Notes: a model not told the origin generated them from the letters alone. Numbered from the stretch's first letter, positions 50,134-60,111 are shown. The stretch is DNA of 64,000 nucleotides from Halioglobus sp. (GCA_029246385.1 JAQWNG010000037.1:40237-104236), one strand, 5' to 3'. Numbers and translations: made by a program.

Positions 50134-52323
50134 ATGACATCGTATATCAAAAAAACGTACTGCAGAGTTTGCGAAGCTAGCTGTGGCTTAGCAATTGAAG
50201 TGGGGGAAGACGCACGGGGTAACGAAACGATTCGCCAAATAAGACCGGATGACGAGCATCCCATATCTAAAGGCTACGCCTGCATCAAAGGTACTACCTT
50301 GGGTGGGATACATCATGATCCTGATCGGGTTAATTATCCCATGAAACGCGTTAACGGCGCCTTCCAGAAAATAACTTGGCAACAGGCCATACGAGAAATC
50401 GCAGAGCAAGCACGTGCAATTAAGAATCGCTATGGCGCTAATGCACTAGGTCACTATACGGGTAACCCTAGCCACGCTAATTTTAAAAATATTCTCTGCA
50501 CTGTGGATTTCATCAAAATTCTCGGGTCTAGAAATTTATACGCCTCGCACTCAATTGATCTCAACAACAAGTTTCAAGTCGCCTCAGACATGTATGGTGT
50601 CGATATCGTGCACCCGATTCCGGACTTTGAGCACATACAATTTTTCATGTGTATTGGCGCTAATCCTGTGGTCAGCCAAATGTCTGTCATTAGCGTTGTC
50701 AACCCGTTAAAAAAAATGCAGGCTATTGAGGCGCGCGGCGGTAAAGTCATTATCGTTGATCCTAGGCGCAGCGAAACCGCATCCAAAGTTGGGGAGCACC
50801 TGTTCATTCAGCCGGGAACGGACGCATTTCTTTTGTTGTCGATGTTGGCTGTGTTGCACTTCGAACTCAATTTCCACGCCACGCAATCCGATGAATTTGC
50901 AGACGGTGCGCAACAACTGCTTGCCGCAGCGGAACAATGGACGCCAGAAAGAGTCGCGCCGATTACAGGAATTGAGGCTGCTGATATACGTCGAATTGCT
51001 AAAGAATATCAGCAGGCGGAAGGCGCGGGATTGTACATGTCCACTGGCGTCAATATGGGCCCTTTCGGCTCGATTGCCTACTGGGTATTACAGGGGATAA
51101 ATTATTTATCGGGCAATCTCGATAAGCGAGGAGGCCTCCTAATTCCCGAAGGCGCGCTAGACTGGCTGGGACTGGCTCAGCAAATAATCGAAAATGATCC
51201 GGACATGGTGACCGCGGAACATCGCTGGCAGCAGGTCGCGGGCTGCTTTCCCATAAGCACATTACCTGACGAGATATTATCTACGAAACCTGATCACATT
51301 CGCGCGTTATTTATATCCGCAGGCAACCCCGTTCATTCTACCCCACATCATGCTTGGCCAGAAGCCATGTCAGAGCTTGAGCTTTGTGTAAGTGTCGACA
51401 TCTATATTAATGAAACAGCCGAGCGCTATGCCGATTACGTTCTTCCCGCTACAGACATGTTGGAGCGGTCGGATTTTCCCTTATCTCATCTGCCGCTGCA
51501 ATCTGAGTCTTATGCGCAGTATTCAACCGCAGTAATGCGCCCAAAATTTGAGCGTCGAGAGGAGTGGGAAATATTTGGAGATTTACTCTTAGCAATCGGC
51601 GCACCCATCGTCTCAAAAAAACCGCTTTTGATCTTATCTAGGATTAACGCTCTCCTAAAACGACTGCCCGGAAATGCTATTTTAACGCCGGATCACTTGT
51701 TGAAAATCCTGCTGGCAATGGGCGGCAAAGTGTCGTTAAAACAATTGTGTGATAAACCGGAAGGTATCAAGTTGTCGCCGCATCAGCCAGGCTCCTTTCT
51801 TAGTAATCGTTTAAAGAGAAAAATCAATCTTGCCCCGTTTCGAGTCATGAGTGATCTGCCCCGCTTGACCGCGTATGCAGAAACTCTTGAGCAAGGTCTG
51901 GGTGTCGATAGCGATACAAGCTTGGTGCTCATCGGTCGGCGGAGCAGAAAATCTCATAATAGCTGGATGCACAATAACAGCGAAATTAAACAGCCGAATA
52001 GTAACCACGCATACATTCATCCGGACGATGCAAAGGCCCGGCATCTTAATGAAGGAGACCGCGTAAAAATATCTACCGGTGACAATTTTATTATATTGCC
52101 CGTGTCGATAACGGATGATTTGATGAAAGGTGTGATTGCCGCCCCTCATGGCTGGGGACACAAGGATAGTAAAAATCGTAAGAGTAGCCAATTATCGGGG
52201 GAAAACATTAATAAGGTTATTCCCGGAGGAAAAACGCATATGGAACCTGTAAGTGGACAGGCCATCATGCTAGCGCACCCTGTAGAGGTCGTGAAACTTC
52301 ATGAATCGATAACCTCACGTTAG
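50134..52323 (+). CDS. Molybdopterin oxidoreductase, DMSO-reductase family
   Basis: Large molybdo/tungsto-bis-PGD enzyme of about 729 residues without a Tat signal, so cytoplasmic. The N-terminal 4Fe-4S site is complete: Cys10, Cys13, Cys17 and Cys50 (YCRVCEASCG...GYACIKG). Cofactor-binding segments include IVDPRRSETA, FISAGNPVHSTPH, ERYADYVLPATDMLERSD and the C-terminal molydopterin-dinucleotide domain (HNSWMHNNSE, AYIHPDDAKARHLNEGD, APHGWGH). At the metal-ligand position I read Asp142 (SHSIDLNN) rather than Cys/Sec/Ser; this alignment is tentative. No Fe-S or membrane partner subunit is adjacent. Substrate unknown. ATG at 50134 chosen over 50080 because family sequence starts there. Confidence 0.88.
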   Translation: MTSYIKKTYCRVCEASCGLAIEVGEDARGNETIRQIRPDDEHPISKGYACIKGTTLGGIHHDPDRVNYPMKRVNGAFQKITWQQAIREIAEQARAIKNRYGANALGHYTGNPSHANFKNILCTVDFIKILGSRNLYASHSIDLNNKFQVASDMYGVDIVHPIPDFEHIQFFMCIGANPVVSQMSVISVVNPLKKMQAIEARGGKVIIVDPRRSETASKVGEHLFIQPGTDAFLLLSMLAVLHFELNFHATQSDEFADGAQQLLAAAEQWTPERVAPITGIEAADIRRIAKEYQQAEGAGLYMSTGVNMGPFGSIAYWVLQGINYLSGNLDKRGGLLIPEGALDWLGLAQQIIENDPDMVTAEHRWQQVAGCFPISTLPDEILSTKPDHIRALFISAGNPVHSTPHHAWPEAMSELELCVSVDIYINETAERYADYVLPATDMLERSDFPLSHLPLQSESYAQYSTAVMRPKFERREEWEIFGDLLLAIGAPIVSKKPLLILSRINALLKRLPGNAILTPDHLLKILLAMGGKVSLKQLCDKPEGIKLSPHQPGSFLSNRLKRKINLAPFRVMSDLPRLTAYAETLEQGLGVDSDTSLVLIGRRSRKSHNSWMHNNSEIKQPNSNHAYIHPDDAKARHLNEGDRVKISTGDNFIILPVSITDDLMKGVIAAPHGWGHKDSKNRKSSQLSGENINKVIPGGKTHMEPVSGQAIMLAHPVEVVKLHESITSR

Positions 52324-52459
52324 CACGGCAGTATCGATTTTAAAGACGCTGGCGCGTTAATTTATTTTGACACCAGGAAACACGGTGGAGCCAATATTTC
52401 GAGGCTACCTCCGCAGCACTTTTTTACGACCGTTGGCGCAGCATCGACCACGATTTTTG

Positions 52460-53512
52460 TTATTCGTCTAGCATGGTGCGTCGGTGCCCGACGGACTGTT
52501 TGAGTAAACTTACCTGCGCTCGATGTGCATCGCGCATGCTGCCTATCGAGCCCATTAGCCCGTGAATTGCGCCATCGTAACGGATGACCTGGACGGGAAC
52601 GCCTGCTTGGCGTAATTTTTCACCATACGCTTCGCCCTCATCACGCAACGGGTCGTATTGCGCGGTGATAATCAAGGCCGGCGGCAGACCTGCATGTGAA
52701 ACAGCTAACAACGGGCTGGCCAATGGGTTCAAGCGGTCTGCAGGGTTAGGTATGTAGGCTGCCACCATTGCCTGAATATTCTGGGCGGTCAGCACATAAC
52801 CCTCGGCAAAGGCGCTATCAGACGGGTAGGTAGTATCACTGGCATCGGTGACCGGTACGCTCAGCAATTGGACGCTTATACCCGGACCGTTCTCATCTCG
52901 TGCCTTAATCGCCACTGCTGCGGCGAGGTTCCCTCCAGCGCTCCCGCCGCCAACCGCAATACGGCCTGCGTCCAGACCCAGATTGTCAGCATTCGTATAT
53001 AACCACAACAAGGCCTCATAGCTATCGTCTACAGCGGCAGGCCACGGATGTTCTGGTGCAAGCCGATAATCCACAGAAAAGATCGCAATATCTGCGTCTG
53101 CCGCCAATGCCGCAATGCGGCCATCCCAATCTTCCAACTGGTTGCCCATCCAGAAGCCGCCGCCGTGCATCCACAGCATAAACGGCAGTGCCTCTGTATG
53201 TGATGGACGATACTGGCGAACCCGCATAGTGTGACCAGAGCTTGGAATTTGTAGGTCAGAAATAGTCACTGCATCGGTGACCGGTGCCTGCCGGAGCATC
53301 GCACCCATTTGAGCGTTAGCTTTTCGGCGCTCAGAAGCTACGTCCGCCAAATCCAGTACCAGCGGCTCCGCGCTGAGTGTCGCCACTTTGGCAATGATCG
53401 CTGCCGGCAAATCCAGCCTGCCCTCTGCCGTGTAAGTCCAGCTGTAAGCAAGCAGACTAAGCCCGCACACGGTAATTAGGATAATAAAGATGCCGCGCTT
53501 CAATAATGTCAT
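52460..53512 (-). CDS. Alpha/beta hydrolase of the hormone-sensitive-lipase family
   Basis: Esterase/lipase-like protein of 350 residues with an N-terminal hydrophobic segment (about 7-26, FIILITVCGLSLLAYSW) that would export or anchor it. Family IV marks: oxyanion motif WMHGGGFWMG, nucleophile GGGSAGGN, acid in ITAQYDPLRDEG and His in DGAIHGLM. It acts on short-chain esters in most relatives; the natural substrate is unknown. Stands alone, back to back with the epimerase gene across a 466-bp spacer. Confidence 0.9.
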   Translation of the reverse strand: MTLLKRGIFIILITVCGLSLLAYSWTYTAEGRLDLPAAIIAKVATLSAEPLVLDLADVASERRKANAQMGAMLRQAPVTDAVTISDLQIPSSGHTMRVRQYRPSHTEALPFMLWMHGGGFWMGNQLEDWDGRIAALAADADIAIFSVDYRLAPEHPWPAAVDDSYEALLWLYTNADNLGLDAGRIAVGGGSAGGNLAAAVAIKARDENGPGISVQLLSVPVTDASDTTYPSDSAFAEGYVLTAQNIQAMVAAYIPNPADRLNPLASPLLAVSHAGLPPALIITAQYDPLRDEGEAYGEKLRQAGVPVQVIRYDGAIHGLMGSIGSMRDAHRAQVSLLKQSVGHRRTMLDE

Positions 53513-53978
53513 AGGGTGAACCTAATCCGAAATAATAGCGTCTAGTGTAACCGCATTTGACCGGCCTTGGCAGCGCAGTAGAGCAACTCCGAACAAACTA
53601 AAAAAGCAGACGCTCTAACGCGACACTGCAATGCAAGCCGTCTTCGATTCATTGGATTTCACTGCGCCACTGACCGCGCTCTGACCAACGGCAAAGACTG
53701 GCAACACCCGCGACCCACGATGCCTTTTTAAGTGTTCTAGACTTTAACAATCGACCGTTGTGAGATACCGTTAACATTAATGGAGGTGAACCGTGATAGC
53801 TTCGCTTTTTTGATCACTGTGTGAATCGGTTGTCGGTGACTTAACTTAGCAATACCGCTCCATGCACTCGCAAGTGAGCGAGGTGAATACGCCCTGTGGC
53901 AGCGATGGATAACTGTCTAGGCGTAAAAATGTATTTGCGGTAAATTTTCATCCTAGTGCGAAATGAGGGTCACCTGTA
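53513..53978. other. Long divergent spacer
   Basis: 466 bp between the divergent esterase and epimerase genes. No reading frame with homology, no tRNA or recognisable RNA motif. It is longer than needed for two promoters. A TGGAGGTGAACC stretch near 53780 looks like a ribosome site but leads only to frames of at most 14 codons. A small RNA cannot be excluded. Confidence 0.4.
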
Positions 53979-54998
53979 ATGGCACAAGAAAAGCTCAATG
54001 TCATGGTCACCGGAGGAACTGGTTTTGTCGGCTTTCATACGGTGAGAGCGCTAGTTCATGCCGGGCATTCGGTCAGACTGCTGGTGCGCAGTCCACAGAA
54101 AATGCAGCGTGTGTTCACACCGTTTGGACTTGAGAATTTACCGTGCATTAAAGGTGATATCACTGATGAGGATTCGGTTAACAAGGCGCTGGATGGCTGT
54201 AATGCAGTGTTCCATTCCGCAGCGTTGGTGAGCGTTCATGCCAGTGACTCCGAAAAGGTACTAAACAACAATTTACTGGGAACACGACTGGTATTAGGAG
54301 GCGCATGGGAGCGTGGCATTCAGCGCATGATTCAGGTGTCCAGTACCACCGCGTTGTTTCGCAGTGGCCTTTCAGGCGTCGATGAGCATTCGCCTCTGGG
54401 TACGGCGCTCTCAGGGTATGGGCGATCCAAAATCGAGTGTGAGAAATTCGTACGTGATCTGCAGGACAAGGGCGCGCCAATCTATACTACCTATCCCGGC
54501 AGCATCATGGGTCCTGACGACCCTGGCTTGAGCGAGGCCATGGTAGGCTTGCGTACGTTTCTTAAGACGCGTTTACTGCTGGAAACTACCAGCGGCATTC
54601 AAATCATCGATGTTCGAGATCTAGCCAAAGCACATCTGGGTCTGCTTGAGCGAGGCGGTCCGCCCGCGCGTTATCTGATGGGCGGTCACTACTTTAGCTG
54701 GACAGATTACGCGGAAGAGATGGAAGCAGTCACCAGTCAAAAATTCCGTCGGGTCAGAGTCCGGCCACGGCTGCTCAAAGCGGCCGGCGCGATTGGCGAC
54801 ATGCTGAGCCGTTTTATAAACATCGAATTTCCACTCAGCGAGGAATCAGTTACCTACGCTACAGAATGGACTGTTGCAGATGACAGCCTAATCAAGAAAA
54901 CTCTGCAATTGCAATATGTAACTACGGCAGAAACATTGCGCGACTCTATCGCATGGCTGCATTCATCGGGTCATTTACACGGTGACGAAAAACGCTAA
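53979..54998 (+). CDS. NAD-dependent epimerase/dehydratase family protein
   Basis: Extended short-chain dehydrogenase of 339 residues. N-terminal Rossmann motif VTGGTGFVGFHTVRALVHAGHSVRLLVR, a Thr-containing SSTTALF strand and the catalytic YGRSK (YxxxK) are visible, then IIDVRDLAKAHLGLLE. It resembles dihydroflavonol-4-reductase-like or 3-beta-HSD-like members, whose substrates range widely. No sugar or sterol genes are adjacent, so the substrate remains open. Confidence 0.88.
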   Translation: MAQEKLNVMVTGGTGFVGFHTVRALVHAGHSVRLLVRSPQKMQRVFTPFGLENLPCIKGDITDEDSVNKALDGCNAVFHSAALVSVHASDSEKVLNNNLLGTRLVLGGAWERGIQRMIQVSSTTALFRSGLSGVDEHSPLGTALSGYGRSKIECEKFVRDLQDKGAPIYTTYPGSIMGPDDPGLSEAMVGLRTFLKTRLLLETTSGIQIIDVRDLAKAHLGLLERGGPPARYLMGGHYFSWTDYAEEMEAVTSQKFRRVRVRPRLLKAAGAIGDMLSRFINIEFPLSEESVTYATEWTVADDSLIKKTLQLQYVTTAETLRDSIAWLHSSGHLHGDEKR

Positions 54999-55126
54999 TT
55001 GAGCCACTGACACGTTGCTCCTTTGGAAAGCGCCAGACGCATTGCTATCTGAAAACGCCCGTACTGCCGCATTTGACTTGCCGAGGTCTCATCGCCTGAC
55101 TTTACTACCCGACCCCAGCCCATACT

Positions 55127-55684
55127 TCACTGATAAAAGCCAACTTCTGCCACATTAACCTCAGCCTCATGATCTCGTCCATACGCTACAATACCAACAC
55201 TGCGAATAGAGCTTGCGTTGACCGCCGCCGATAGCCAGAAGCTTGACGGCTGAAAGTCAGATAGAGGTATGCGAATTACCTGCCAATCTGCTGCAACCTC
55301 AAATTCGGCCTGATAATACTGCCACGGCAGCATCGTACCCGCCGTACGCAGGTGGATATAGTAGGCTTGTGAATTGCCGCGCACCTTGAGGTAAATGCCT
55401 GCAGCATCGTCTACAGATCCTTTTGCAACTTCCCGTCGGATCTGGATGAACCCTCCATTGTTGTCAGTGGAGACGCTACCCGCAAGCCGAGCGATACTTT
55501 CGCTGCCCTCCTGTAAGTAGACAGCATTCCCCTGTGAGACACCGCCCATCACCTGATCGCTAACATACGACCACCTAGACTCTGGCGCCGAATCAAATTG
55601 ATCGACTAACATATCGTCTGCGAATGCTGATCCCACCAACATCCAGGTTAGTCCAATTAAAAGCTTGATAGATACAACGGCCAT
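55127..55684 (-). CDS. CIA30 family exported protein
   Basis: Protein of 185 residues with a signal peptide (VSIKLLIGLTWMLVGSAFA) and a CIA30 (complex I intermediate-associated) beta-sandwich domain: WSYVSDQVMGGVSQGNAVY, GGFIQIRRE, GIYLKVRGNSQAYYIHLRT and WQVIRIPLSDFQPS. In bacteria this is a carbohydrate-binding-like fold of unknown role. It lies 19 bp after the TIGR03643-type gene, same strand, so likely co-transcribed. Confidence 0.87.
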   Translation of the reverse strand: MAVVSIKLLIGLTWMLVGSAFADDMLVDQFDSAPESRWSYVSDQVMGGVSQGNAVYLQEGSESIARLAGSVSTDNNGGFIQIRREVAKGSVDDAAGIYLKVRGNSQAYYIHLRTAGTMLPWQYYQAEFEVAADWQVIRIPLSDFQPSSFWLSAAVNASSIRSVGIVAYGRDHEAEVNVAEVGFYQ

Positions 55685-55703
55685 AACGATCTCGCATAGA
55701 AGA

Positions 55704-56003
55704 CTAGCGTTTATACTGTGTCGGGCAATAGCCTCGACTTACGTCCGGGGACCGAAGCGACTGGTGCTTCGTTTTCCGGCTGGTAACACGCTTCCGCCAC
55801 AGGCGGAATGAACTCGCCTTGACCTCACGTCGCATCAGGCTGATGACAGAAGACTCATTGAGGCCGTAATTAACCTCAATCGCTTCGAAGGGCGTACGGT
55901 CTTCCCACGCCATCTCAATGATCCGTGATAACTCAGACCGAGTAAATTCTTGTCGTAATTGACCATTTTTCTCGCAGGCAGCCATAACCATGTAAGAGTC
56001 CAT
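55704..56003 (-). CDS. TIGR03643 family small protein
   Basis: Protein of 99 residues with the conserved block RIIEMAWEDRTPFEAIEVNYGL, SVISLMRREVKASSFRLWRKRV and SRKTKHQ, matching TIGR03643. The predicted helix-turn-helix feel (GLNESSVISLMRR) suggests nucleic-acid binding, but no function is known. The tail beyond KHQ is variable. Upstream of the CIA30-type gene. Confidence 0.85.
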   Translation of the reverse strand: MDSYMVMAACEKNGQLRQEFTRSELSRIIEMAWEDRTPFEAIEVNYGLNESSVISLMRREVKASSFRLWRKRVTSRKTKHQSLRSPDVSRGYCPTQYKR

Positions 56004-56257
56004 ATAAAATTACAAAAGTATATACGGTAATAACCGCGTTAAGGATGACATTGTGGAAACCATTTTGGCTGCTGATTGCCCCAACATACTCACCGCATCA
56101 GAGTCACCATAGTCCTCACAGCAATACCAGCCTGGTATTAATCGCACAGGGTCATCGTCCCGTTATTGCTCATAAAATACACAACCATAACGAGCCCTAT
56201 AATCCCCGCGCACAAAAACAATCATGCCGCGGTCAGGCTAGCCCTATTGAAATGGCA

Positions 56258-56692
56258 TCACCCATTGGGGGCGCACCATACCGGTGAACTTCAGGCACGC
56301 TGCTCTATGACCGGTGGGACAGCTGTATCAAAACACGCAGCGAAACGATTTTCTTCGAGCAGACTCAAGCACTGCCGCCAGCTCCAGTGACAGGACGGCT
56401 TTTCCAAGGCTCGAACATAACAGGCTGAGGCTAGATCGGTCTGAAATTGTGGATCACGCCAAGTAGCCCAGAGCTGCGTATCACCAAAGTCACTCACTTC
56501 AAGGTTATGCAGATTTACAGACGCGCCATTGTCTAAATTGCCTGCGCTGTCAGTTACTTGCTGACGAAAGCCACCATCGGCATCGTGCCACACTTTAATG
56601 ATTTGTAGCCGCTGCAAACGATAACCCTGAGGACCTGAAGTAACAGCGGCGGCAAACACGGGCGAGACTGCCAGCGGACTTTGTACAAGACA
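56258..56692 (-). pseudogene. DUF3604 family remnant, truncated with nonsense mutation
   Basis: The reading frame matches only the C-terminal end of DUF3604 proteins as I know them: RLQRLQIIKVWHDADG, TQLWATWRDPQFQ, ACYVRALEKPSCHWSW and the end EQRA. A TGA at 56291-56293 falls exactly where the family has Trp in its final ERAWTSPIWY motif; the frame then continues SSPVWCAP before a second stop, so a TGG to TGA change is likely. The 5' side is lost: the frame hits a stop at 56693-56695 and the several-hundred-residue N-terminal part is absent. A 122-codon frame from GTG (56659) is probably not a functional gene. Confidence 0.7.
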
Positions 56693-56894
56693 TCACCGGC
56701 TGCGGCATGAATATGCAGGGTTTACGTGTTGTGAAAGGCAGGCACTCAGTTTGCGGTGCTGATAATGCCTTCGACCACGTCTCCAGGGACCCGTTTATCC
56801 TAGAAACTTCGAATACGTTTCCGAGACTCGGAAAACTGAGTGAAATTCATAAAACTAGCCTTAGTGACACCACATTACTCCGCTCCAAGCTAGT

Positions 56895-59114
56895 TTAGAA
56901 GAAGCTATAACGCACCGTAACGCCCCAGGTGCGCGGCGCCTCCAAAAAGAATGCTTCGGTGCCCGAGTACGCTACCGGTGCTGTAGCCAACAGGGCGTAG
57001 GCTTCATCGGTCGCATTTCTCACCCACAGTGCGGCATCCCAGTGATCATTGCGCCATCCCAAACGGACGTTCAGCAACTTCTTATCCTGCTCGACACTGT
57101 CGGGCTGATAGGTTGGGTTAGTGAAGTGGTCTCCCATAAAGCTGTAGTCACTGCGCAGGTAGGTCACACCATCAGCAAGGGGTAGCAAAAAGGTCGCGGA
57201 CAAGTTGCCGCTCCAGGTGGGCGCATAGGGCACGTCGAAGTTCAGTTCATCCAGTTCACCATCAGTATACTTAGCATCTAAGTACTGCAAACCACCTGAC
57301 AGCATCAGGAACTGCCAAGGGACGGCAGAAAAATTCAAATCCACCCCAGCGCTGGTGCCTTCAGCGGCATTGCTGACAAATGTACCGACCCCTGTGGGCT
57401 GTTGAGCTAGAAACTGTAAATCACTAAACTCTGTGTAAAACGCGCTGACATTCAACTGTAAACGATTGTCGAACAGTTGCGATTTGATACCTAATTCATA
57501 GTTGGTCGTGTCCTCGTCCTTGAATTCCCGAGGTGCGCCCTCGCCCGCTACGCCGTTAAATCCACCTGACTTGGTGCCGGTAGATAGGGACGTGAACACC
57601 ATCGTATCTGCATTCACAAACCAAGTGAGGTTCGCCAGACCAGTAAATCCATCCGACTCCCGGTCGAAGCTCTGATCAATGGGTGCGAACGCTACTTCCA
57701 CTAAAGATCTGCCGGTACCGAAAAATGGCGCTGTGGAAAACGGCTCTGTAAACAGGTCAGCATCCTTAGTTTCAGTGGTATAGCGCAAACCGACGGTCGC
57801 CGCCCAATCCTCGGTTATTTTGTAGGTGGACTGACCGAACAGGGCGTAAGTTTCGGTCTTCCATGTGTTGTTGAAAAAGACGGTATCGCCCGGCTGCACG
57901 AGATTCCCGAATACCGGACCCAGCCCTGTTGCCGCCCCCCCCACCGCGATTATGTCATTTCCAATAATCACAGGCGCTTCGTCCCTGCCCCCCCGCGTGC
58001 GTTCCTCATAGGCGTAAAACGCGCCCGCCATATACTGCCAAGCCCCGTCTAAGTCACTGGTCAGACGGAATTCTTGAGAATACTGTTCACCGCTATATTT
58101 GTCATCAATCACACTCAGAACGGTAAGCTGAGATCGGTCGGCGTCTGTAGAGGTTTTGTAGTCATAGTCATTCCAGGCAGTGAGAGAGGTTAGAACTGCC
58201 GTATCGAATTCGTAGTCCAATTTCACATTAACGGCATCTGATTCCAATTCAAAATTAGAATCCACGTTCACATTATTTTTGTAGTCAAAAGCATCGTTCT
58301 TGGGGACGGGCAGACCCTGGGCTACGAGCTGGTCGGTGACAGCGGCGGTTTGGGTGGCATCAGCAGCACAGCAGCTGTCGTCACGATCGACGTGAGCGAC
58401 GGTAAGTTGCGCGCTGAGTGTCTCGATTGGCAGCCACAGCAGCTTGCCACGCAGATTCCAGTCCTGAGCTGCATTGAGGTCGTCGCCGGTATCGCTCTCC
58501 ATCCAACCATCGGTCTCATACCAGTTGCCCGCGATGCTGTAAGCCAATGAATCGTTAATAGGTCCGGTGACGGCGCCCACGTAACGCTGCATGGCGTAAT
58601 CGCCAAGACTGGCTTCGACATACCCTTCTGTTTCCTCGAGGTTCGGACTTTTAGTGATGACGCTAACGACACCTGCGTTGCTGTTCTTGCCATACAGCGT
58701 GCCCTGTGGCCCCTGCAGTACCTCAATGCGCTCAATATCGGTAAGCTCTGACATCCCGAGGCCGGAACTGCCCATGTAAACCCCATCCAGTATGAATGCC
58801 ACCGAGGCTTCCAGGGCGGGGTCATTTTGCGAGGTGCCAAAACCGCGAATACGCAGGGCAGTCGCAAAGGGGCTTAGGTTTGAGCTGACGGTCAATGCTG
58901 GCACCAATGCCGCGACATCGCTAATATCTTGGATGCCGGCCTCCTGAATGGTATTCGCAGAAATAGCCGTTACCGTGATCGGGATATCCTGAAGGTTCTC
59001 GGCCCTTTTGGTGGCAGTTACAACAACTTCCTCAAGCATGGGTGCCTCAGCGCGTCCATCCGCGCTGCAAAGCGCTAGAGCGAGTGCAGATGCGAGGAGC
59101 TTTAGTCTAATCAT
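56895..59114 (-). CDS. TonB-dependent outer-membrane receptor
   Basis: Receptor of 739 residues. Signal peptide (LLASALALALCSADGRA), TonB box/plug start LEEVVVTATKRAENLQDIPITVTAIS, plug segments RIRGFGTSQNDPAL, VLQGPQGTLYGKNSNAGVVSVITK, then a 22-strand-type barrel ending in VTVRYSFF with terminal Phe. The CCAADATQ pair in an extracellular loop may form a disulfide. It belongs to the broad TonB receptor class used for siderophores, lipids or sterol-like compounds; substrate not determinable. Same strand as the GST and GGT-like genes, but separated by a plus-strand gene. Confidence 0.93.
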   Translation of the reverse strand: MIRLKLLASALALALCSADGRAEAPMLEEVVVTATKRAENLQDIPITVTAISANTIQEAGIQDISDVAALVPALTVSSNLSPFATALRIRGFGTSQNDPALEASVAFILDGVYMGSSGLGMSELTDIERIEVLQGPQGTLYGKNSNAGVVSVITKSPNLEETEGYVEASLGDYAMQRYVGAVTGPINDSLAYSIAGNWYETDGWMESDTGDDLNAAQDWNLRGKLLWLPIETLSAQLTVAHVDRDDSCCAADATQTAAVTDQLVAQGLPVPKNDAFDYKNNVNVDSNFELESDAVNVKLDYEFDTAVLTSLTAWNDYDYKTSTDADRSQLTVLSVIDDKYSGEQYSQEFRLTSDLDGAWQYMAGAFYAYEERTRGGRDEAPVIIGNDIIAVGGAATGLGPVFGNLVQPGDTVFFNNTWKTETYALFGQSTYKITEDWAATVGLRYTTETKDADLFTEPFSTAPFFGTGRSLVEVAFAPIDQSFDRESDGFTGLANLTWFVNADTMVFTSLSTGTKSGGFNGVAGEGAPREFKDEDTTNYELGIKSQLFDNRLQLNVSAFYTEFSDLQFLAQQPTGVGTFVSNAAEGTSAGVDLNFSAVPWQFLMLSGGLQYLDAKYTDGELDELNFDVPYAPTWSGNLSATFLLPLADGVTYLRSDYSFMGDHFTNPTYQPDSVEQDKKLLNVRLGWRNDHWDAALWVRNATDEAYALLATAPVAYSGTEAFFLEAPRTWGVTVRYSFF

Positions 59115-59289
59115 TATTATTCTCCGAATAGGAATATTATACTTGCAACGATCTCAGCACATAATGACACATTATATGCCATAATTAGCTGGAAGGCAAC
59201 AGGACGGTATAAGTCCCTTGTATTGCTGCGACAGACGGATCATATTTAAACGGTGCGGGCTCCCCCTGCATCCCAATAAAGGATTGAGA

Positions 59290-59979
59290 ATGGTAAAAAA
59301 ACAGCTTACCGCCGCTGCGCTAGTGTTGCTTTGCTTGTTCCTATTTGTATTCTGGCTGGGATTCCTCTCTTCTCGGCCGCCGCTCACGATTGACCCTGCG
59401 ACGCTTGCCGGTGATGGCAGCACTATCAACTACTGTGAACTGCCCGAACTTGATGGAAGCGACAAGATGGCCGTAGATATCCCCAAGGGCAACACTCCCG
59501 GATGTGGCTATGCACATTACCCGCTGCCGATACTGGCCCAGTGCACGGAGCCATTGCCAGATGGCGCGGACGATATCAGGGGCCTTTGGTTAGGCGTAAG
59601 GGGCGGCCACGTGGGGCACATAGAGCGGCTGGAGCAGTGCGGTAGCCGTGTCGTAGTAACCTCCAGTGGAGTTATTCACGACTATGGCCCCAATAGTACT
59701 GCGGGCCTCAATACTGACGATACCGAGGGTTCGGTGTTGTTCACCATCGGCGACAACGAGTATTGCATGCGCACCTCTGCCTCAATGATCTGGAATAACG
59801 GCGTTCTCAACTTTCACGCGTTTGGTTGGGGGCCGGTGGTGGTGAAACGCTACATGCAGGGTGAGCAACTAGTCTGGGAGTACGTCGATGGCAGCACTAC
59901 CCACATGAACAGGATTTGCACCCTCACTGAAGCGCACAAAGTGCCTCAGCCCAGAGGCAAGCGCTATGCATTTTTTTAA
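59290..59979 (+). CDS. Unrecognised membrane-anchored protein
   Basis: Protein of about 229 residues. One N-terminal hydrophobic helix (TAAALVLLCLFLFVFWLGFLSS) anchors an exported domain with six Cys, probably disulfide-bonded, and a beta-rich stretch (LWLGVRGGHVGHIERLEQCGSRVVVTSSGVIHDYG). I do not recognise the family. ATG at 59290 places the basic KK before the helix, as for a signal anchor; an upstream frame from 59218 is unlikely. Divergent from the TonB receptor (175 bp apart), convergent with the 216-residue membrane protein. Confidence 0.65.
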   Translation: MVKKQLTAAALVLLCLFLFVFWLGFLSSRPPLTIDPATLAGDGSTINYCELPELDGSDKMAVDIPKGNTPGCGYAHYPLPILAQCTEPLPDGADDIRGLWLGVRGGHVGHIERLEQCGSRVVVTSSGVIHDYGPNSTAGLNTDDTEGSVLFTIGDNEYCMRTSASMIWNNGVLNFHAFGWGPVVVKRYMQGEQLVWEYVDGSTTHMNRICTLTEAHKVPQPRGKRYAFF

Positions 59980-60111
59980 ATAGTGGGGACTGGTAGTGTG
60001 ATCTGTAACCACATTGCTAGTGCGGCAAGGGCTTTACCAGCGTGCGGAGAGCGGAGCGCGCGATATATTTTTATTCTCCTTGGTTCTACCCGCATCACTG
60101 GCGCACGATTA

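Noticed and set aside
52380..52435. Possible terminator after the molybdoenzyme (T run near 52424)
   Set aside because: The best stem has only about four pairs, too weak for a confident call.
56693..56894. Further pseudogene sequence between the DUF3604 remnant and the TonB receptor
   Set aside because: Short frames such as one reading AAGDVLYKVRWQS are present, but I could not tie them to a family.
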